The notes beneath the pieces are model-generated. The model was given only the letters and a program-made list of their open reading frames with translations. It was not told the DNA's origin and did no database searches. From Pseudomonas moorei (GTDB lineage: Bacteria; Pseudomonadota; Gammaproteobacteria; Pseudomonadales; Pseudomonadaceae): a stretch of 64,000 nt of DNA. Of the stretch, positions 43,574 to 52,545 are shown in pieces. The stretch is from NCBI RefSeq assembly GCF_008801475.1, contig NZ_VZPP01000004.1:310001-374000 (forward strand), in the 5' to 3' direction. Made by a program: the position numbers and the translations under genes. How positions within the stretch are numbered: the stretch's first letter is position 1; each line of letters opens with the position of its first letter.

Positions 43574-45274
43574 ATGGATGAGAAGTACCGCAGGGCGGTC
43601 GATGCCGCTGCTATTTTTTCCGAGACCGATCTCTCCGGCCGGATTACCCACGTCAACGATCAGTTCTGTGCAGTCTCCGGCTACAGCCGTGAGGAACTGC
43701 TCGGGCAGAACCACCGCATGCTCAATTCGGGCATGCACTCCACCGAGTTTTTTGCCGGCATGTGGCGCACCATCGCCCTGGGTAACGTGTGGAAGGGCGA
43801 AATCTGCAATCGCGCCAAGGACGGCAGCCTGTATTGGGTCGAAAGCACCATGGTGCCCTTGCTCGATAACGCCACCGGGCGGGTCGAGCGTTATGTCTCC
43901 ATTCGTTTCGACATCAGTGAAAAGCATAAACTGCTGCATTCGCTGCAATGGCGGGTCGGGCACGATGTGCTGACCGGATTGCCCAATCGCGCGTATCTCT
44001 CGGACATGCTGGACCAGGCGCTGGAGTTCTCGCGCCAGGAGAGTATTCCGCTGGCGGTGTGCATGCTCGATCTCGATGGCTTCAAGGCCGTCAACGATAG
44101 CTACGGGCATGCCAGTGGCGATCTGTTGCTGGTGGAAGTGGCCCGGCGCCTGCGCGGCATCGTGCGTGGCGAGGATGTGGTGGCGCGGCTGGCGGGTGAC
44201 GAATTCGTGCTGATACTGCGTTATGTGCGCGACTTGCCGGACCTGCGTGCGGCGTTGAACCGGGTGCTGGGGATCATCTCGGCGCCGTACTCGCTGCATG
44301 GCAAGGACGTCAACGTGTATGCCAGCATCGGCGTCACTCTGTTCCCCCACGACAACGCAGATGCCGAAACCCTGTTGCGCCACGCGGATCAAGCCATGTA
44401 TGTGGCCAAGCAGAGCGGGCGCAAGCGGTTTCATTTGTTCGACGTGTCACGGGACCGCGAGGGCAGGGCCAAGCACCAGACCGTCGAGCGGGTGCGCCAG
44501 GCACTGGCCGCCAATGAAATGCGTCTGCATTTCCAGCCCAAGGTCAACATGCGCCGTGGCGAGGTCGTCGGTTTCGAAGCGCTGCTGCGCTGGGAGCATC
44601 CGCAGGACGGCCTGGTGGCGGCGAAGGAGTTTCTGGCGCTGGTTGAAGAGACGGACCTGATCATCGATATCGGTGAATGGGTGATGGATCAGGTGCTGTC
44701 GCAACTGGATCGTTGGCAACAGGCCGGGCATGACTGGCCGGTGAGCATCAACATTGCCGCGCGGCATTTCCAGCGGGTGGATTTTGTCGAACGGCTCGCC
44801 AGCCTGCTGGCGCGACATGCGCGGGTCGCACCGCAACGGCTGGACCTGGAAATCGTCGAGTCGGTCGCCATCGAGAACATTCAACACGTCAGTGATTGTT
44901 TGCGCGCCTGCCAGGCGCTGGGGGTGCAGTTCTCACTGGGCGATTTCGGTACCGGTTATTCATCCCTGAGCTACCTCAAGCGCCTGCGCACCCAAACCAT
45001 CAAGATCGACAAGTCATTTGTGCGCGACATCCTGCATGACCGCGACGACCTGGCCCTGACCACCGCGGTGATAGGCCTGGCGCGGGCGTTTGGTCGGCAG
45101 GTGATCGCCGAAGGGCTCGAAAGCGCCGAGCATGGTGAGTTATTGCTGCAACTGGGCTGTGAAGTGGCGCAGGGCTATTACATTGCCCGGCCAATGCCGC
45201 CTGCAGACATACCGGACTGGGTCGCCGGTTTTGTCGTGCCAGCACAATGGCGGGCTCTGGAAGTCAGTCGCTGA
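43574..45274 (+). CDS. PAS-GGDEF-EAL protein, EAL site degenerate
   Basis: A 566-residue cytoplasmic protein with no membrane helix: PAS (about 8-120, VDAAAIFSETDLSGRITHVNDQFCAVSGYSREELLG), GGDEF (about 135-295) and EAL (about 310-550). The GGDEF active site reads AGDEF at residues 207-211 with an RGED inhibitory site, so cyclase activity is possible but not certain. In the EAL domain the signature glutamate (E335), N, E, K and second E are kept, but the DDFG motif reads GDFG (G456 in place of the first Asp), a metal ligand in active enzymes; phosphodiesterase activity is therefore doubtful. It may instead be a c-di-GMP sensor. Confidence 0.88.
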   Translation: MDEKYRRAVDAAAIFSETDLSGRITHVNDQFCAVSGYSREELLGQNHRMLNSGMHSTEFFAGMWRTIALGNVWKGEICNRAKDGSLYWVESTMVPLLDNATGRVERYVSIRFDISEKHKLLHSLQWRVGHDVLTGLPNRAYLSDMLDQALEFSRQESIPLAVCMLDLDGFKAVNDSYGHASGDLLLVEVARRLRGIVRGEDVVARLAGDEFVLILRYVRDLPDLRAALNRVLGIISAPYSLHGKDVNVYASIGVTLFPHDNADAETLLRHADQAMYVAKQSGRKRFHLFDVSRDREGRAKHQTVERVRQALAANEMRLHFQPKVNMRRGEVVGFEALLRWEHPQDGLVAAKEFLALVEETDLIIDIGEWVMDQVLSQLDRWQQAGHDWPVSINIAARHFQRVDFVERLASLLARHARVAPQRLDLEIVESVAIENIQHVSDCLRACQALGVQFSLGDFGTGYSSLSYLKRLRTQTIKIDKSFVRDILHDRDDLALTTAVIGLARAFGRQVIAEGLESAEHGELLLQLGCEVAQGYYIARPMPPADIPDWVAGFVVPAQWRALEVSR

Positions 45275-45308
45275 ATTCTGTGAGAACGAAGGTGCCCGCT
45301 GCCACAGG

Positions 45309-46061
45309 TTATGGGGCGAGTTCGGATCTACCGCCGATGTAGAGCCGAATGATGTCGTCGATCTCGCCGGACATTTTCATGCGCAGCAAGGTGCGCAGAA
45401 TCCTTTGCACCGGCACCTCGGGGGCGTTGCGCACGTAGCAGCCCACATGCTGGACCTGCAGCACCGCGACACTCTGCAGTTGTTGCTCCGGCATCAGGCG
45501 CTGATTGAACCATTCCAGCGACCATTGATTGCTGACGGCATACCGATTGCGTCCCGCCTGGAGCTTTTCCAGCACCTGTTCCTGGTTGCGCGCGTCGTCG
45601 CGGTGCAACTGGTTGTTATCGAACAGCGGTTGCAGCGTCGGGTAGCTATAGCCGAGCACGGTGCCGATGGACTGGTGCGATAAATTCGCCGGCGTCACCG
45701 AAGCGGGGCCAGGAGGGCGACTGACCAGGATGTCGGGCTGGGTCCAGAGCGGGATGCTCCAGATATAGTCGCCGGACTGGTTTGGCATCCAGGACTGCGC
45801 GGCATAGCAGCGGATATCGACTTCGCCCTGTTCCATGGCGCTCTGAACCCGGGTCCGGGGCAATACATGAAACTCCGCCGGGACGCCGACCTGGGTCGCG
45901 AGGCTGAGCATGACGTCGTACAGAATGCCCTGGGTCGGCCGCCCACGGTCCAGTTGCAGCATCGGCATCGCCCAACTGTCGGGTACCACAAAACGCAACG
46001 GCGCATCGGCGGCCGCTCCGTTCAGGCTGATCAACAGCAGTGCCCCCAAGGCCAACCGCAT
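45309..46061 (-). CDS. Periplasmic substrate-binding protein (transporter-type fold)
   Basis: A 250-residue exported protein: signal peptide RLALGALLLISLNGAAADA then a type-II periplasmic binding fold (PLRFVVPDSWAMPMLQLD...GILYDVMLSLATQVGVPAEFHVLPRTRVQSAMEQGEVDIRCYAAQSW). There is no adjacent ABC transporter; such stand-alone family-3 proteins often serve as sensors or have lost transport partners. It is divergent from dnaX with a 137-base shared region. The ATG at 46061 is set by the signal peptide; the longer frame upstream has no support. Confidence 0.8.
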   Translation of the reverse strand: MRLALGALLLISLNGAAADAPLRFVVPDSWAMPMLQLDRGRPTQGILYDVMLSLATQVGVPAEFHVLPRTRVQSAMEQGEVDIRCYAAQSWMPNQSGDYIWSIPLWTQPDILVSRPPGPASVTPANLSHQSIGTVLGYSYPTLQPLFDNNQLHRDDARNQEQVLEKLQAGRNRYAVSNQWSLEWFNQRLMPEQQLQSVAVLQVQHVGCYVRNAPEVPVQRILRTLLRMKMSGEIDDIIRLYIGGRSELAP

Positions 46062-46198
46062 AAATGCTCCGATGTATCTTTGAAACAAAAAGCCCCCAAA
46101 GTGCAGCTTAGCCAGATTAGACGAGCGCACCGGATGCAATTTTGGCCTTGCTCCGCTAGCATTAGCCGCTTCAGCTTCCTTCGTTGCGACGGTTTTCG

Positions 46199-48277
46199 AT
46201 GAGTTATCAGGTTCTTGCACGTAAATGGCGTCCGCGCTCGTTCCGCGAAATGGTCGGCCAGACCCATGTGCTCAAGGCTCTGATCAATGCCTTGGACAGC
46301 CAGCGGCTGCACCACGCCTACCTGTTCACCGGTACGCGCGGGGTCGGCAAGACCACCATCGCGCGAATCATTGCCAAATGCCTGAACTGTGAAACAGGTA
46401 TCACTTCAACGCCTTGTGGCGAATGCTCGGTGTGTCGCGAAATCGATGAGGGCCGTTTCGTCGACCTGATCGAGATCGACGCCGCGAGCCGCACCAAGGT
46501 CGAGGACACCCGCGAACTGCTCGATAACGTGCAGTACGCGCCGAGCCGCGGACGCTTCAAGGTCTACCTGATCGACGAAGTGCACATGCTCTCCAGCCAT
46601 TCCTTCAATGCGCTGTTGAAAACCCTCGAAGAGCCGCCACCCTACGTCAAGTTCATCCTGGCGACCACTGACCCGCAGAAACTTCCTGCAACGATTCTCT
46701 CGCGGTGCCTGCAGTTCTCCCTGAAGAACATGACCCCGGAGCGCGTTGTCGAGCATTTGACCCATGTGCTGAGCGTCGAGAACGTGCCGTTCGAAGACGA
46801 TGCACTGTGGCTGCTGGGCCGCGCCGCCGATGGGTCGATGCGTGACGCCATGAGCCTGACCGATCAGGCGATTGCCTTCGGTGAAGGCAAGGTCATGGCC
46901 GCCGATGTGCGGGCGATGCTCGGGACCCTCGATCATGGGCAGGTCTACGACGTCCTGCATGCCCTGATTGAAGGTGATGCCAAGGCCTTGCTCGAGGCCG
47001 TTCGTCACCTGGCCGAACAAGGCCCGGACTGGAATGGCGTGCTCTCGGAAATTCTCAATGTGCTGCACCGTGTCGCCATCGCTCAGGCCTTGCCTGAGGG
47101 CGTCGACAACGGCCATGGCGACCGGGACAGGGTGCTGGCACTGGCCCAGGCGTTGCCGGCCGAAGACGTGCAGTTCTATTACCAGATGGGACTGATCGGC
47201 CGTCGCGACTTGCCCCTGGCGCCGGACCCCCGAGGCGGCTTCGAAATGGTGCTGCTGCGAATGCTCGCTTTCCGGCCCGCCGACACCGCGGATGCCCCGA
47301 GGCAAACGCTAAAGCCAGTGGGGATCAGCCAGGCCACAGTTGATTCCGCCAAATCCGTGGCTGCCGCGCCCGTTGTTGCGCCGGTAGTCGCTGCGGCAGT
47401 TGCACCTCCGGCGCCCGCGCCTGTCGTCACTCCGGTAGCGCCGCCTGAGCCGGTCGCGGTGCCCGAGCCCGAGCCCGAGCCCGAGCCGGTGGTCGAGGCG
47501 GTCGTGGTCGAAGAAGTGGTCGACCTGCCGTGGAATGATCCGGTCGAGCCGGCAAACGTTCAGCAGCCTGTCGTCGAGCCGGTACTGGAAACCGCCAGCG
47601 AGCAACCGGAATTGCCGCCGATGCCGTTGCCGACGCCCGACAGCGTGGTGCCGGACGCGCCGGAGTGGGTCGCCGCACCGATTCCGGAGCCTTCCGTGGC
47701 CGAGGTCGATGCCGCCACACCCGGCATGGATCTGGACGACGAGCCGCCGCTGGATGAGGATTACATCGAGCCGGACATGGATTCCGCCTACAGCTACCTC
47801 GACGAACTGGCCAGTGAGCATGCCGCCGAGCCTGCTGCCGAACCGGAGCCCGAGCCTGCCGCCGCGCCGGCCACGGGACTGGCCCTGCAATGGCTGGAAC
47901 TGTTCCCGAACCTGCCGATCTCCGGCATGACCGGCAGCATCGCCGCCAACTGCACGCTGATCGCCGTTGATGGCGACCATTGGCTGTTGCACCTGGACCC
48001 GGCCCACAGCGCCCTGTTCAACGCCACCCAGCAACGCCGCCTCAACGATGCGTTGAATCAGTACCACGGGCGTACTCTGACCCTGACCATGGAACTGATC
48101 AAGCCCGAGCAGGAAACCCCGGCCCAGGCCGCGTCGCGCCGGCGTGCCGATCGCCAGCGCGAGGCCGAGGAGTCGATCCATGGCGATCCGTTCATCCAGC
48201 AAATGATGCAGCAGTTCGGTGCGGTGATCCGTAACGATACTATTGAACCTGTCGAAGCTCTGGTCAGTCAGGGCTAA
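46199..48277 (+). CDS. dnaX: DNA polymerase III tau subunit
   Basis: A 692-residue clamp-loader ATPase. Walker A GTRGVGKT (residues 45-52), a four-Cys zinc module (CLNCETGITSTPCGECSVC), Walker B LIDEVHML and the sensor-1 region ILATTDPQKLPATILSRC. A long Pro/Glu/Val-rich linker (PEPEPEPEPVVEAVVVEE) precedes the C-terminal polymerase- and helicase-binding domains (LQWLELFPNLPISGMTGSIAANCTL). I see no A-AAA-AAG slippery heptamer of the E. coli type, so a shorter gamma form is not predicted from a frameshift signal. Followed by ybaB as in most bacteria. Confidence 0.95.
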   Translation: MSYQVLARKWRPRSFREMVGQTHVLKALINALDSQRLHHAYLFTGTRGVGKTTIARIIAKCLNCETGITSTPCGECSVCREIDEGRFVDLIEIDAASRTKVEDTRELLDNVQYAPSRGRFKVYLIDEVHMLSSHSFNALLKTLEEPPPYVKFILATTDPQKLPATILSRCLQFSLKNMTPERVVEHLTHVLSVENVPFEDDALWLLGRAADGSMRDAMSLTDQAIAFGEGKVMAADVRAMLGTLDHGQVYDVLHALIEGDAKALLEAVRHLAEQGPDWNGVLSEILNVLHRVAIAQALPEGVDNGHGDRDRVLALAQALPAEDVQFYYQMGLIGRRDLPLAPDPRGGFEMVLLRMLAFRPADTADAPRQTLKPVGISQATVDSAKSVAAAPVVAPVVAAAVAPPAPAPVVTPVAPPEPVAVPEPEPEPEPVVEAVVVEEVVDLPWNDPVEPANVQQPVVEPVLETASEQPELPPMPLPTPDSVVPDAPEWVAAPIPEPSVAEVDAATPGMDLDDEPPLDEDYIEPDMDSAYSYLDELASEHAAEPAAEPEPEPAAAPATGLALQWLELFPNLPISGMTGSIAANCTLIAVDGDHWLLHLDPAHSALFNATQQRRLNDALNQYHGRTLTLTMELIKPEQETPAQAASRRRADRQREAEESIHGDPFIQQMMQQFGAVIRNDTIEPVEALVSQG

Positions 48278-48344
48278 TAACTGAGGGCGTTCGGTCAGCA
48301 AGGCCGGGCGCTGTTTTTATCCAAGTACTTTTGAGGTGATTCCC

Positions 48345-48683
48345 ATGATGAAAGGTGGCATGGCCGGCCTGATGAAGCAGGCACAGCAGATGCAGGAAAA
48401 AATGGCCAAGATGCAGGAAGAGCTGGCCAATGCCGAAGTCACCGGTAAGGCTGGTGGCGATATGGTCACCGTGGTGATGACCGGTCGTCACGACGTCAAG
48501 CGCGTGACCATCGACCCAAGCCTGGTCGAAGGCCTGAGCGAAGATGACAAGGAAATGCTGGAAGCGGTGTTCGCCGCAGCAGTCAACGACGCTGTGCGCA
48601 AAATCGAAGCCAACAGCCAGGACAAAATGTCCGGTATGACCGCTGGCATGCAACTGCCACCGGGCATGAAACTGCCGTTCTGA
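48345..48683 (+). CDS. ybaB: YbaB/EbfC family nucleoid-associated protein
   Basis: A 112-residue DNA-binding dimer protein ([60 protein letters not shown]). It has a helical N-terminus and the GGDMV beta strand of the family, and a Met/Pro tail ([16 protein letters not shown]). Start ATG 48345, with GAGG 10 bases before it. Function is nucleoid organisation; co-occurs with dnaX and recR. Confidence 0.93.
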   Translation: MMKGGMAGLMKQAQQMQEKMAKMQEELANAEVTGKAGGDMVTVVMTGRHDVKRVTIDPSLVEGLSEDDKEMLEAVFAAAVNDAVRKIEANSQDKMSGMTAGMQLPPGMKLPF

Positions 48684-48713
48684 TTTCGTCTTCGGGCGCC
48701 AGATGAGCTACAA

Positions 48714-48744
48714 GAAATGCCAGGCATCGAGCCTGGCATTTTTG
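48714..48744 (+). terminator. ybaB terminator
   Basis: AATGCCAGGC/GCCTGGCATT around ATCGA, then T run. Confidence 0.9.
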
Positions 48745-48859
48745 TTTCCGGCTTCCCGGGATGGCGTCGACCCGGTAAAACTGAACAATCATCGAACGCG
48801 CCACCGCCACAAAGGTCTTCTCCCTAACCACTGAATTCAACGATCAAGGAGACGCTGCC

Positions 48860-49894
48860 ATGTCCGACCCCATGCCCCTCAACCAACGTATCGTCCTGGC
48901 CTCGCGCCCTGTCGGCGCGCCAACGCCGGAGAATTTCCGCCTGGAGCGGGTCGCGCTGCCCGAGCTGGCTGACGGACAGGTGCTGCTCAAGACCCTTTAT
49001 CTGTCGCTGGACCCTTACATGCGCGGGCGCATGAGTGACGCGCCGTCCTACGCCGCGCCGGTGGAAATCGGTGGCGTGATGACTGGCGGCGCTGTCAGCC
49101 GCGTCGAGCGCTCGCTCAATCCGAAGTTTCAGGAGGGCGATCTGGTGGTCGGCGCCACGGGTTGGCAGAGCCACAGCATCAACGACGGTCGTAGCATCAT
49201 GCCTCTGCCGGCGGGTCTGCCGAGCCCGTCGATGGCCCTGGGCGTCCTCGGCATGCCGGGCATGACCGCATACATGGGATTGATGGACATCGGCCAGCCC
49301 AAGTCCGGCGAGACGCTGGTGGTCGCGGCCGCGTCGGGTGCGGTCGGCTCGGTGGTCGGGCAGGTGGCGAAGATCAAGGGCCTGCGTGTGGTGGGCGTGG
49401 CCGGTGGCGCCGAAAAGTGCCGCTATGTAGTCGAAGAGTTGGGCTTCGATGCCTGTATCGATCACAAGAGCCCGACCTTCGCCGATGAGCTGGCCCAGGC
49501 CTGCCCCAACGGCATCGATATCTATTATGAAAACGTCGGCGGCAAGGTATTCGACGCGGTCGTGCCACTGCTCAATCCCAAGGCGCGGATTCCGCTGTGT
49601 GGGCTCATTGCGTCGTACAACGCCAGCGAGGCGCCGAGCGGCCAGGATCGCCTGCCGCAATTGCAGCGCACACTGCTGACCAAGCGCGTGCGAATTCAAG
49701 GCTTCATCGTCTTCGACGATTACGGTGACCGTCAGCCGGAATTTGTCAGCGCCATGGCGCCGTGGGTGCGCGATGGCAAGATCAAGTTCCGCGAAGACGT
49801 GGTCGATGGTCTGGAGCAAGCGCCCGAGGCATTTATCGGTCTGCTGGAAGGACGCAACTTCGGCAAGCTGGTGGTTCGGGTCGCCAAAGACTGA
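48860..49894 (+). CDS. NADP-dependent oxidoreductase, MDR (CurA/PTGR) family
   Basis: A 344-residue zinc-independent medium-chain reductase. Cofactor motif [32 protein letters not shown], plus [15 protein letters not shown] and [33 protein letters not shown], all typical of the curcumin/prostaglandin-reductase group that saturates activated alkenes. It has AAGGAGA before the ATG and starts after the ybaB terminator, so it is its own unit. It lies between ybaB and recR, which are adjacent in most genera, so it is an insertion into an otherwise conserved block. Confidence 0.88.
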   Translation: MSDPMPLNQRIVLASRPVGAPTPENFRLERVALPELADGQVLLKTLYLSLDPYMRGRMSDAPSYAAPVEIGGVMTGGAVSRVERSLNPKFQEGDLVVGATGWQSHSINDGRSIMPLPAGLPSPSMALGVLGMPGMTAYMGLMDIGQPKSGETLVVAAASGAVGSVVGQVAKIKGLRVVGVAGGAEKCRYVVEELGFDACIDHKSPTFADELAQACPNGIDIYYENVGGKVFDAVVPLLNPKARIPLCGLIASYNASEAPSGQDRLPQLQRTLLTKRVRIQGFIVFDDYGDRQPEFVSAMAPWVRDGKIKFREDVVDGLEQAPEAFIGLLEGRNFGKLVVRVAKD

Positions 49895-49965
49895 CGCCGC
49901 AATTTGACGCTAATCAGAGGCGCGGGTATAAACCGCGTCTCGTTGTTTTGTCGGATTTTTCCCCC

Positions 49966-50568
49966 ATGAGCTTCAGCCCTTTGATTCGCCAACTGATCGA
50001 TGCCCTGCGAATTTTGCCAGGTGTCGGTCAGAAAACCGCCCAGCGCATGGCGTTGCAGTTGCTCGAACGTGATCGCAGCGGCGGCTCGCGCCTGGCACTG
50101 GCCTTGAGTCAGGCCATGGAAGGCGTCGGTCATTGCCGTTTGTGCCGCACCCTGACTGAAGATGACCTCTGCCCGCAGTGCGCGGACACCCGCCGTGACG
50201 ACACCTTGCTCTGCGTGGTGGAAGGGCCGATGGATGTCTATGCCGTGGAGCAGACCGGGTTTCGCGGTCGCTACTTCGTGCTCAAGGGCCACCTGTCGCC
50301 ACTCGACGGGTTGGGGCCTGAGGCCATCGGCATTCCGCAGTTGATGGCGCGGATCGAGGAGGCGGGTACGTTTACCGAAGTCATTCTCGCCACCAACCCG
50401 ACGGTGGAAGGCGAAGCGACCGCCCATTACATCGCCCAGTTGCTCAGCAGCAAAGGCCTGATCGCCTCGCGCATCGCCCATGGCGTGCCGTTAGGTGGCG
50501 AGTTGGAGCTGGTGGATGGCGGGACGCTGGCGCATTCGTTTGCCGGGCGTAAGCCGATCAGCTTGTAA
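49966..50568 (+). CDS. recR: Recombination protein RecR
   Basis: A 200-residue RecFOR-pathway protein: N-terminal HhH ([24 protein letters not shown]), a four-Cys zinc finger ([16 protein letters not shown]), a Toprim domain ([43 protein letters not shown]) and the C-terminal clamp region [24 protein letters not shown]. It helps load RecA at gaps. Start ATG 49966. Confidence 0.95.
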   Translation: MSFSPLIRQLIDALRILPGVGQKTAQRMALQLLERDRSGGSRLALALSQAMEGVGHCRLCRTLTEDDLCPQCADTRRDDTLLCVVEGPMDVYAVEQTGFRGRYFVLKGHLSPLDGLGPEAIGIPQLMARIEEAGTFTEVILATNPTVEGEATAHYIAQLLSSKGLIASRIAHGVPLGGELELVDGGTLAHSFAGRKPISL

Positions 50569-50584
50569 TGTGTGTCGTTTGGGG

Positions 50585-50619
50585 TGACGCCATCGCGAGC
50601 CTGCTGGCGATAGCGTCGC
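50585..50619. repeat. Partial REP after recR
   Basis: GACGCCATCGCGAGCCTGCT then GGCGATAGCGTC looks like a shortened, symmetric REP head, 17 bases past the recR stop. Confidence 0.55.
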
Positions 50620-50652
50620 CTCGGTCCCCTTGATTCACACAATCCTGTTGAA

Positions 50653-50672
50653 AACCAAGCAAGCGCTCGGTT
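50653..50672 (+). promoter_or_regulatory. Candidate TetR-type operator before the acyl-CoA dehydrogenase
   Basis: AACCAAGC-AAGC-GCTCGGTT, a 20-base imperfect dyad 33 bases before the start codon. Similar AACCAAGC...GCTTGGTT sites are bound by TetR regulators of acyl-CoA metabolism, but no such regulator gene is here. Confidence 0.4.
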
Positions 50673-50704
50673 AACGTCGGCGAACCCTTCAGTGGAGTTC
50701 GCCG

Positions 50705-51853
50705 ATGTCTGCCTTTCAGGAATACTTCGACCCCAGCCACCAATTGGTCCGCGACAGCGTCAGACGTTTCGTCGAGCGCGAGATTCTTCCGGACATTGAC
50801 CAGTGGGAAGAAGCTGAAAGCTTCCCCCGCGAGCTCTACCTCAAGGCCGGTGCGGCGGGCATCCTAGGCATCGGTTACCCCGAGAGCCTGGGAGGTAGCC
50901 ACGAAGGCGATCTGTTCGCCAAGGTCGCCGCCAGCGAAGAGTTGATGCGCTGTGGTTCGGGTGGCCTGGTGGCGGGGCTTGGCTCGCTGGACATCGGCCT
51001 GCCACCGATTCTCAAGTGGGCCAGGCCTGACGTCCGTGATCGGGTTGTGCCACAGGTGTTGTCTGGCGAGAAAATCTGCGCCCTGGCCGTCACCGAACCC
51101 GGTGGCGGTTCCGATGTTGCCAACCTGCAAACCCGTGCCGTGCGTGACGGCGACGTTTACCGGGTCAGCGGCAGTAAAACCTTCATCACCAGTGGCGTGC
51201 GCGCGGATTTCTACACAGTCGCGGTGCGAACCGGTGAGCCGGGTTTCGCCGGCATCAGTCTGTTAATGATCGAAAAGGGCACGCCCGGTTTCAGCGTAGG
51301 GCGTCAGTTGAAGAAAATGGGGTGGTGGGCGTCAGACACTGCTGAATTGTTCTTCGATGATTGCCGGGTGCCCGTAGGCCATTTGATCGGCGGCGAGAAC
51401 ATGGGCTTCGCTTGCATCATGGGCAACTTCCAGAGCGAGCGCCTGGCCCTGGCCTTGATGGCCAACATGACGGCCCAGCTGGCGCTGGAGGAAAGCCTGA
51501 AATGGGCACGGGAGCGTGAGGCCTTTGGCAAGCCCATCGGCAGGTTCCAGGTGATCAAGCACCGCCTCGCCGAAATGGCCACGGCACTGGAAGTGTCGCG
51601 CGAATTCACCTACCGCCAGGCCGCGAAAATGGCCGCGGGGAAGAGTGTGATCAAGGAAATTTCCATGGCCAAGAATTTTGCGACGGACACGGCGGATCGC
51701 ATCACCTCGGACGCGGTGCAGATTCTGGGTGGCATGGGTTACATGCGCGAAAGCCTGGTGGAGCGGTTGTACCGGGATAACCGGATACTTTCGATCGGCG
51801 GCGGTACGCGGGAAGTGATGAACGAGATTATCAGCAAGCAGATGGGGCTCTGA
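50705..51853 (+). CDS. Acyl-CoA dehydrogenase, IVD/LCAD-like catalytic site
   Basis: A 382-residue flavoenzyme of fatty or branched acyl-CoA oxidation. FAD and substrate loops LAVTEPGGGSDVANLQTRA and ITSGVRADFYTVAVRT are typical. The C-terminal segment reads ILSIGGGTREVMNEII, so the catalytic Glu of the YEGT motif of medium-chain enzymes is Gly; instead Glu245 in FQSERLALA matches the base used by isovaleryl- and long-chain-type enzymes. Substrate is unknown. Single gene with an operator-like dyad upstream; apt converges downstream. Confidence 0.88.
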   Translation: MSAFQEYFDPSHQLVRDSVRRFVEREILPDIDQWEEAESFPRELYLKAGAAGILGIGYPESLGGSHEGDLFAKVAASEELMRCGSGGLVAGLGSLDIGLPPILKWARPDVRDRVVPQVLSGEKICALAVTEPGGGSDVANLQTRAVRDGDVYRVSGSKTFITSGVRADFYTVAVRTGEPGFAGISLLMIEKGTPGFSVGRQLKKMGWWASDTAELFFDDCRVPVGHLIGGENMGFACIMGNFQSERLALALMANMTAQLALEESLKWAREREAFGKPIGRFQVIKHRLAEMATALEVSREFTYRQAAKMAAGKSVIKEISMAKNFATDTADRITSDAVQILGGMGYMRESLVERLYRDNRILSIGGGTREVMNEIISKQMGL

Positions 51854-51870
51854 GGCTTGCGGTGTAACGA

Positions 51871-51906
51871 CTGACGCCATCGCTGGCAAGCCAGCGATGG
51901 CGTCAG
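51871..51906. terminator. Perfect 36-base palindrome between the acyl-CoA dehydrogenase and apt
   Basis: CTGACGCCATCGCTGGC, AA, GCCAGCGATGGCGTCAG: 17-bp perfect arms with a two-base centre. It contains two REP heads fused head to head. No T run on either side, so a REP-type transcription block between the convergent genes is more likely than a standard intrinsic terminator. Confidence 0.7.
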
Positions 51907-51918
51907 TGCAGGCGCCGC

Positions 51919-52467
51919 TTACCTGTCCGTCAGCGCAAACTGCGTCAGGCAGAACGTCGGAATCCCCATGTCTTCCAGGCGCTGCGAACCGCCCAGCTCC
52001 GGCAAATCAATGATCGCCGCCGCTTCATGCACCCGTGCCCCCATGCGCCGAATCAGGTTCGCCGCAGCAATCAGGGTGCCGCCGGTGGCGATCAGGTCAT
52101 CGAACATCACCACCGAATCGCCTTCGCAAAGACTGTCCGCGTGCACTTCGAGGAAGGCTTCCCCGTATTCGGTCGCATAGCCTTCGGCCAGCACATCGGC
52201 GGGCAGTTTGCCTTGCTTGCGGAACAGCACCAGCGGCTTGTTCAACTGATAGGCCAGCACCGAACCGATCAGGAAACCACGGGCATCCATGGCGCCGATG
52301 TGGGTGAAGTCAGCCTCGACGTAACGGTGGGCGAAGCTGTCCATCACCAGGCGCAGGGCCGTGGGCGACTGGAACAGCGGGGTGATGTCGCGAAAAATCA
52401 CCCCCGGCTTGGGGAAGTCGATCACGGGGCGAATGAGGGATTTGATGTCGAAGGAGTCGAAGGCCAT
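51919..52467 (-). CDS. apt: Adenine phosphoribosyltransferase
   Basis: A 182-residue purine-salvage enzyme making AMP from adenine and PRPP. PRPP motif [21 protein letters not shown] is perfect and the family blocks [15 protein letters not shown] and [16 protein letters not shown] are visible. The ATG at 52467 gives the family length. Separate unit; anr follows in the opposite direction of reading with a 78-base gap. Confidence 0.95.
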   Translation of the reverse strand: MAFDSFDIKSLIRPVIDFPKPGVIFRDITPLFQSPTALRLVMDSFAHRYVEADFTHIGAMDARGFLIGSVLAYQLNKPLVLFRKQGKLPADVLAEGYATEYGEAFLEVHADSLCEGDSVVMFDDLIATGGTLIAAANLIRRMGARVHEAAAIIDLPELGGSQRLEDMGIPTFCLTQFALTDR

Positions 52468-52545
52468 CGTCAAGGTGTCCTGGCAGGGCTGCAAACGGCG
52501 AAGTATACCCGCGGCTGAAAGGGTTCGCTCAACCGCGGATCGAGA

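Noticed and set aside
42970..45274. Toxin-antitoxin pair or defence system around the XRE gene
   Set aside because: The XRE gene has no small partner gene and its neighbour is a c-di-GMP protein; nothing supports a defence system.
45309..46061. Solute-binding gene as part of an ABC operon
   Set aside because: No permease or ATPase gene lies on either side; neighbours are an EAL protein and dnaX.
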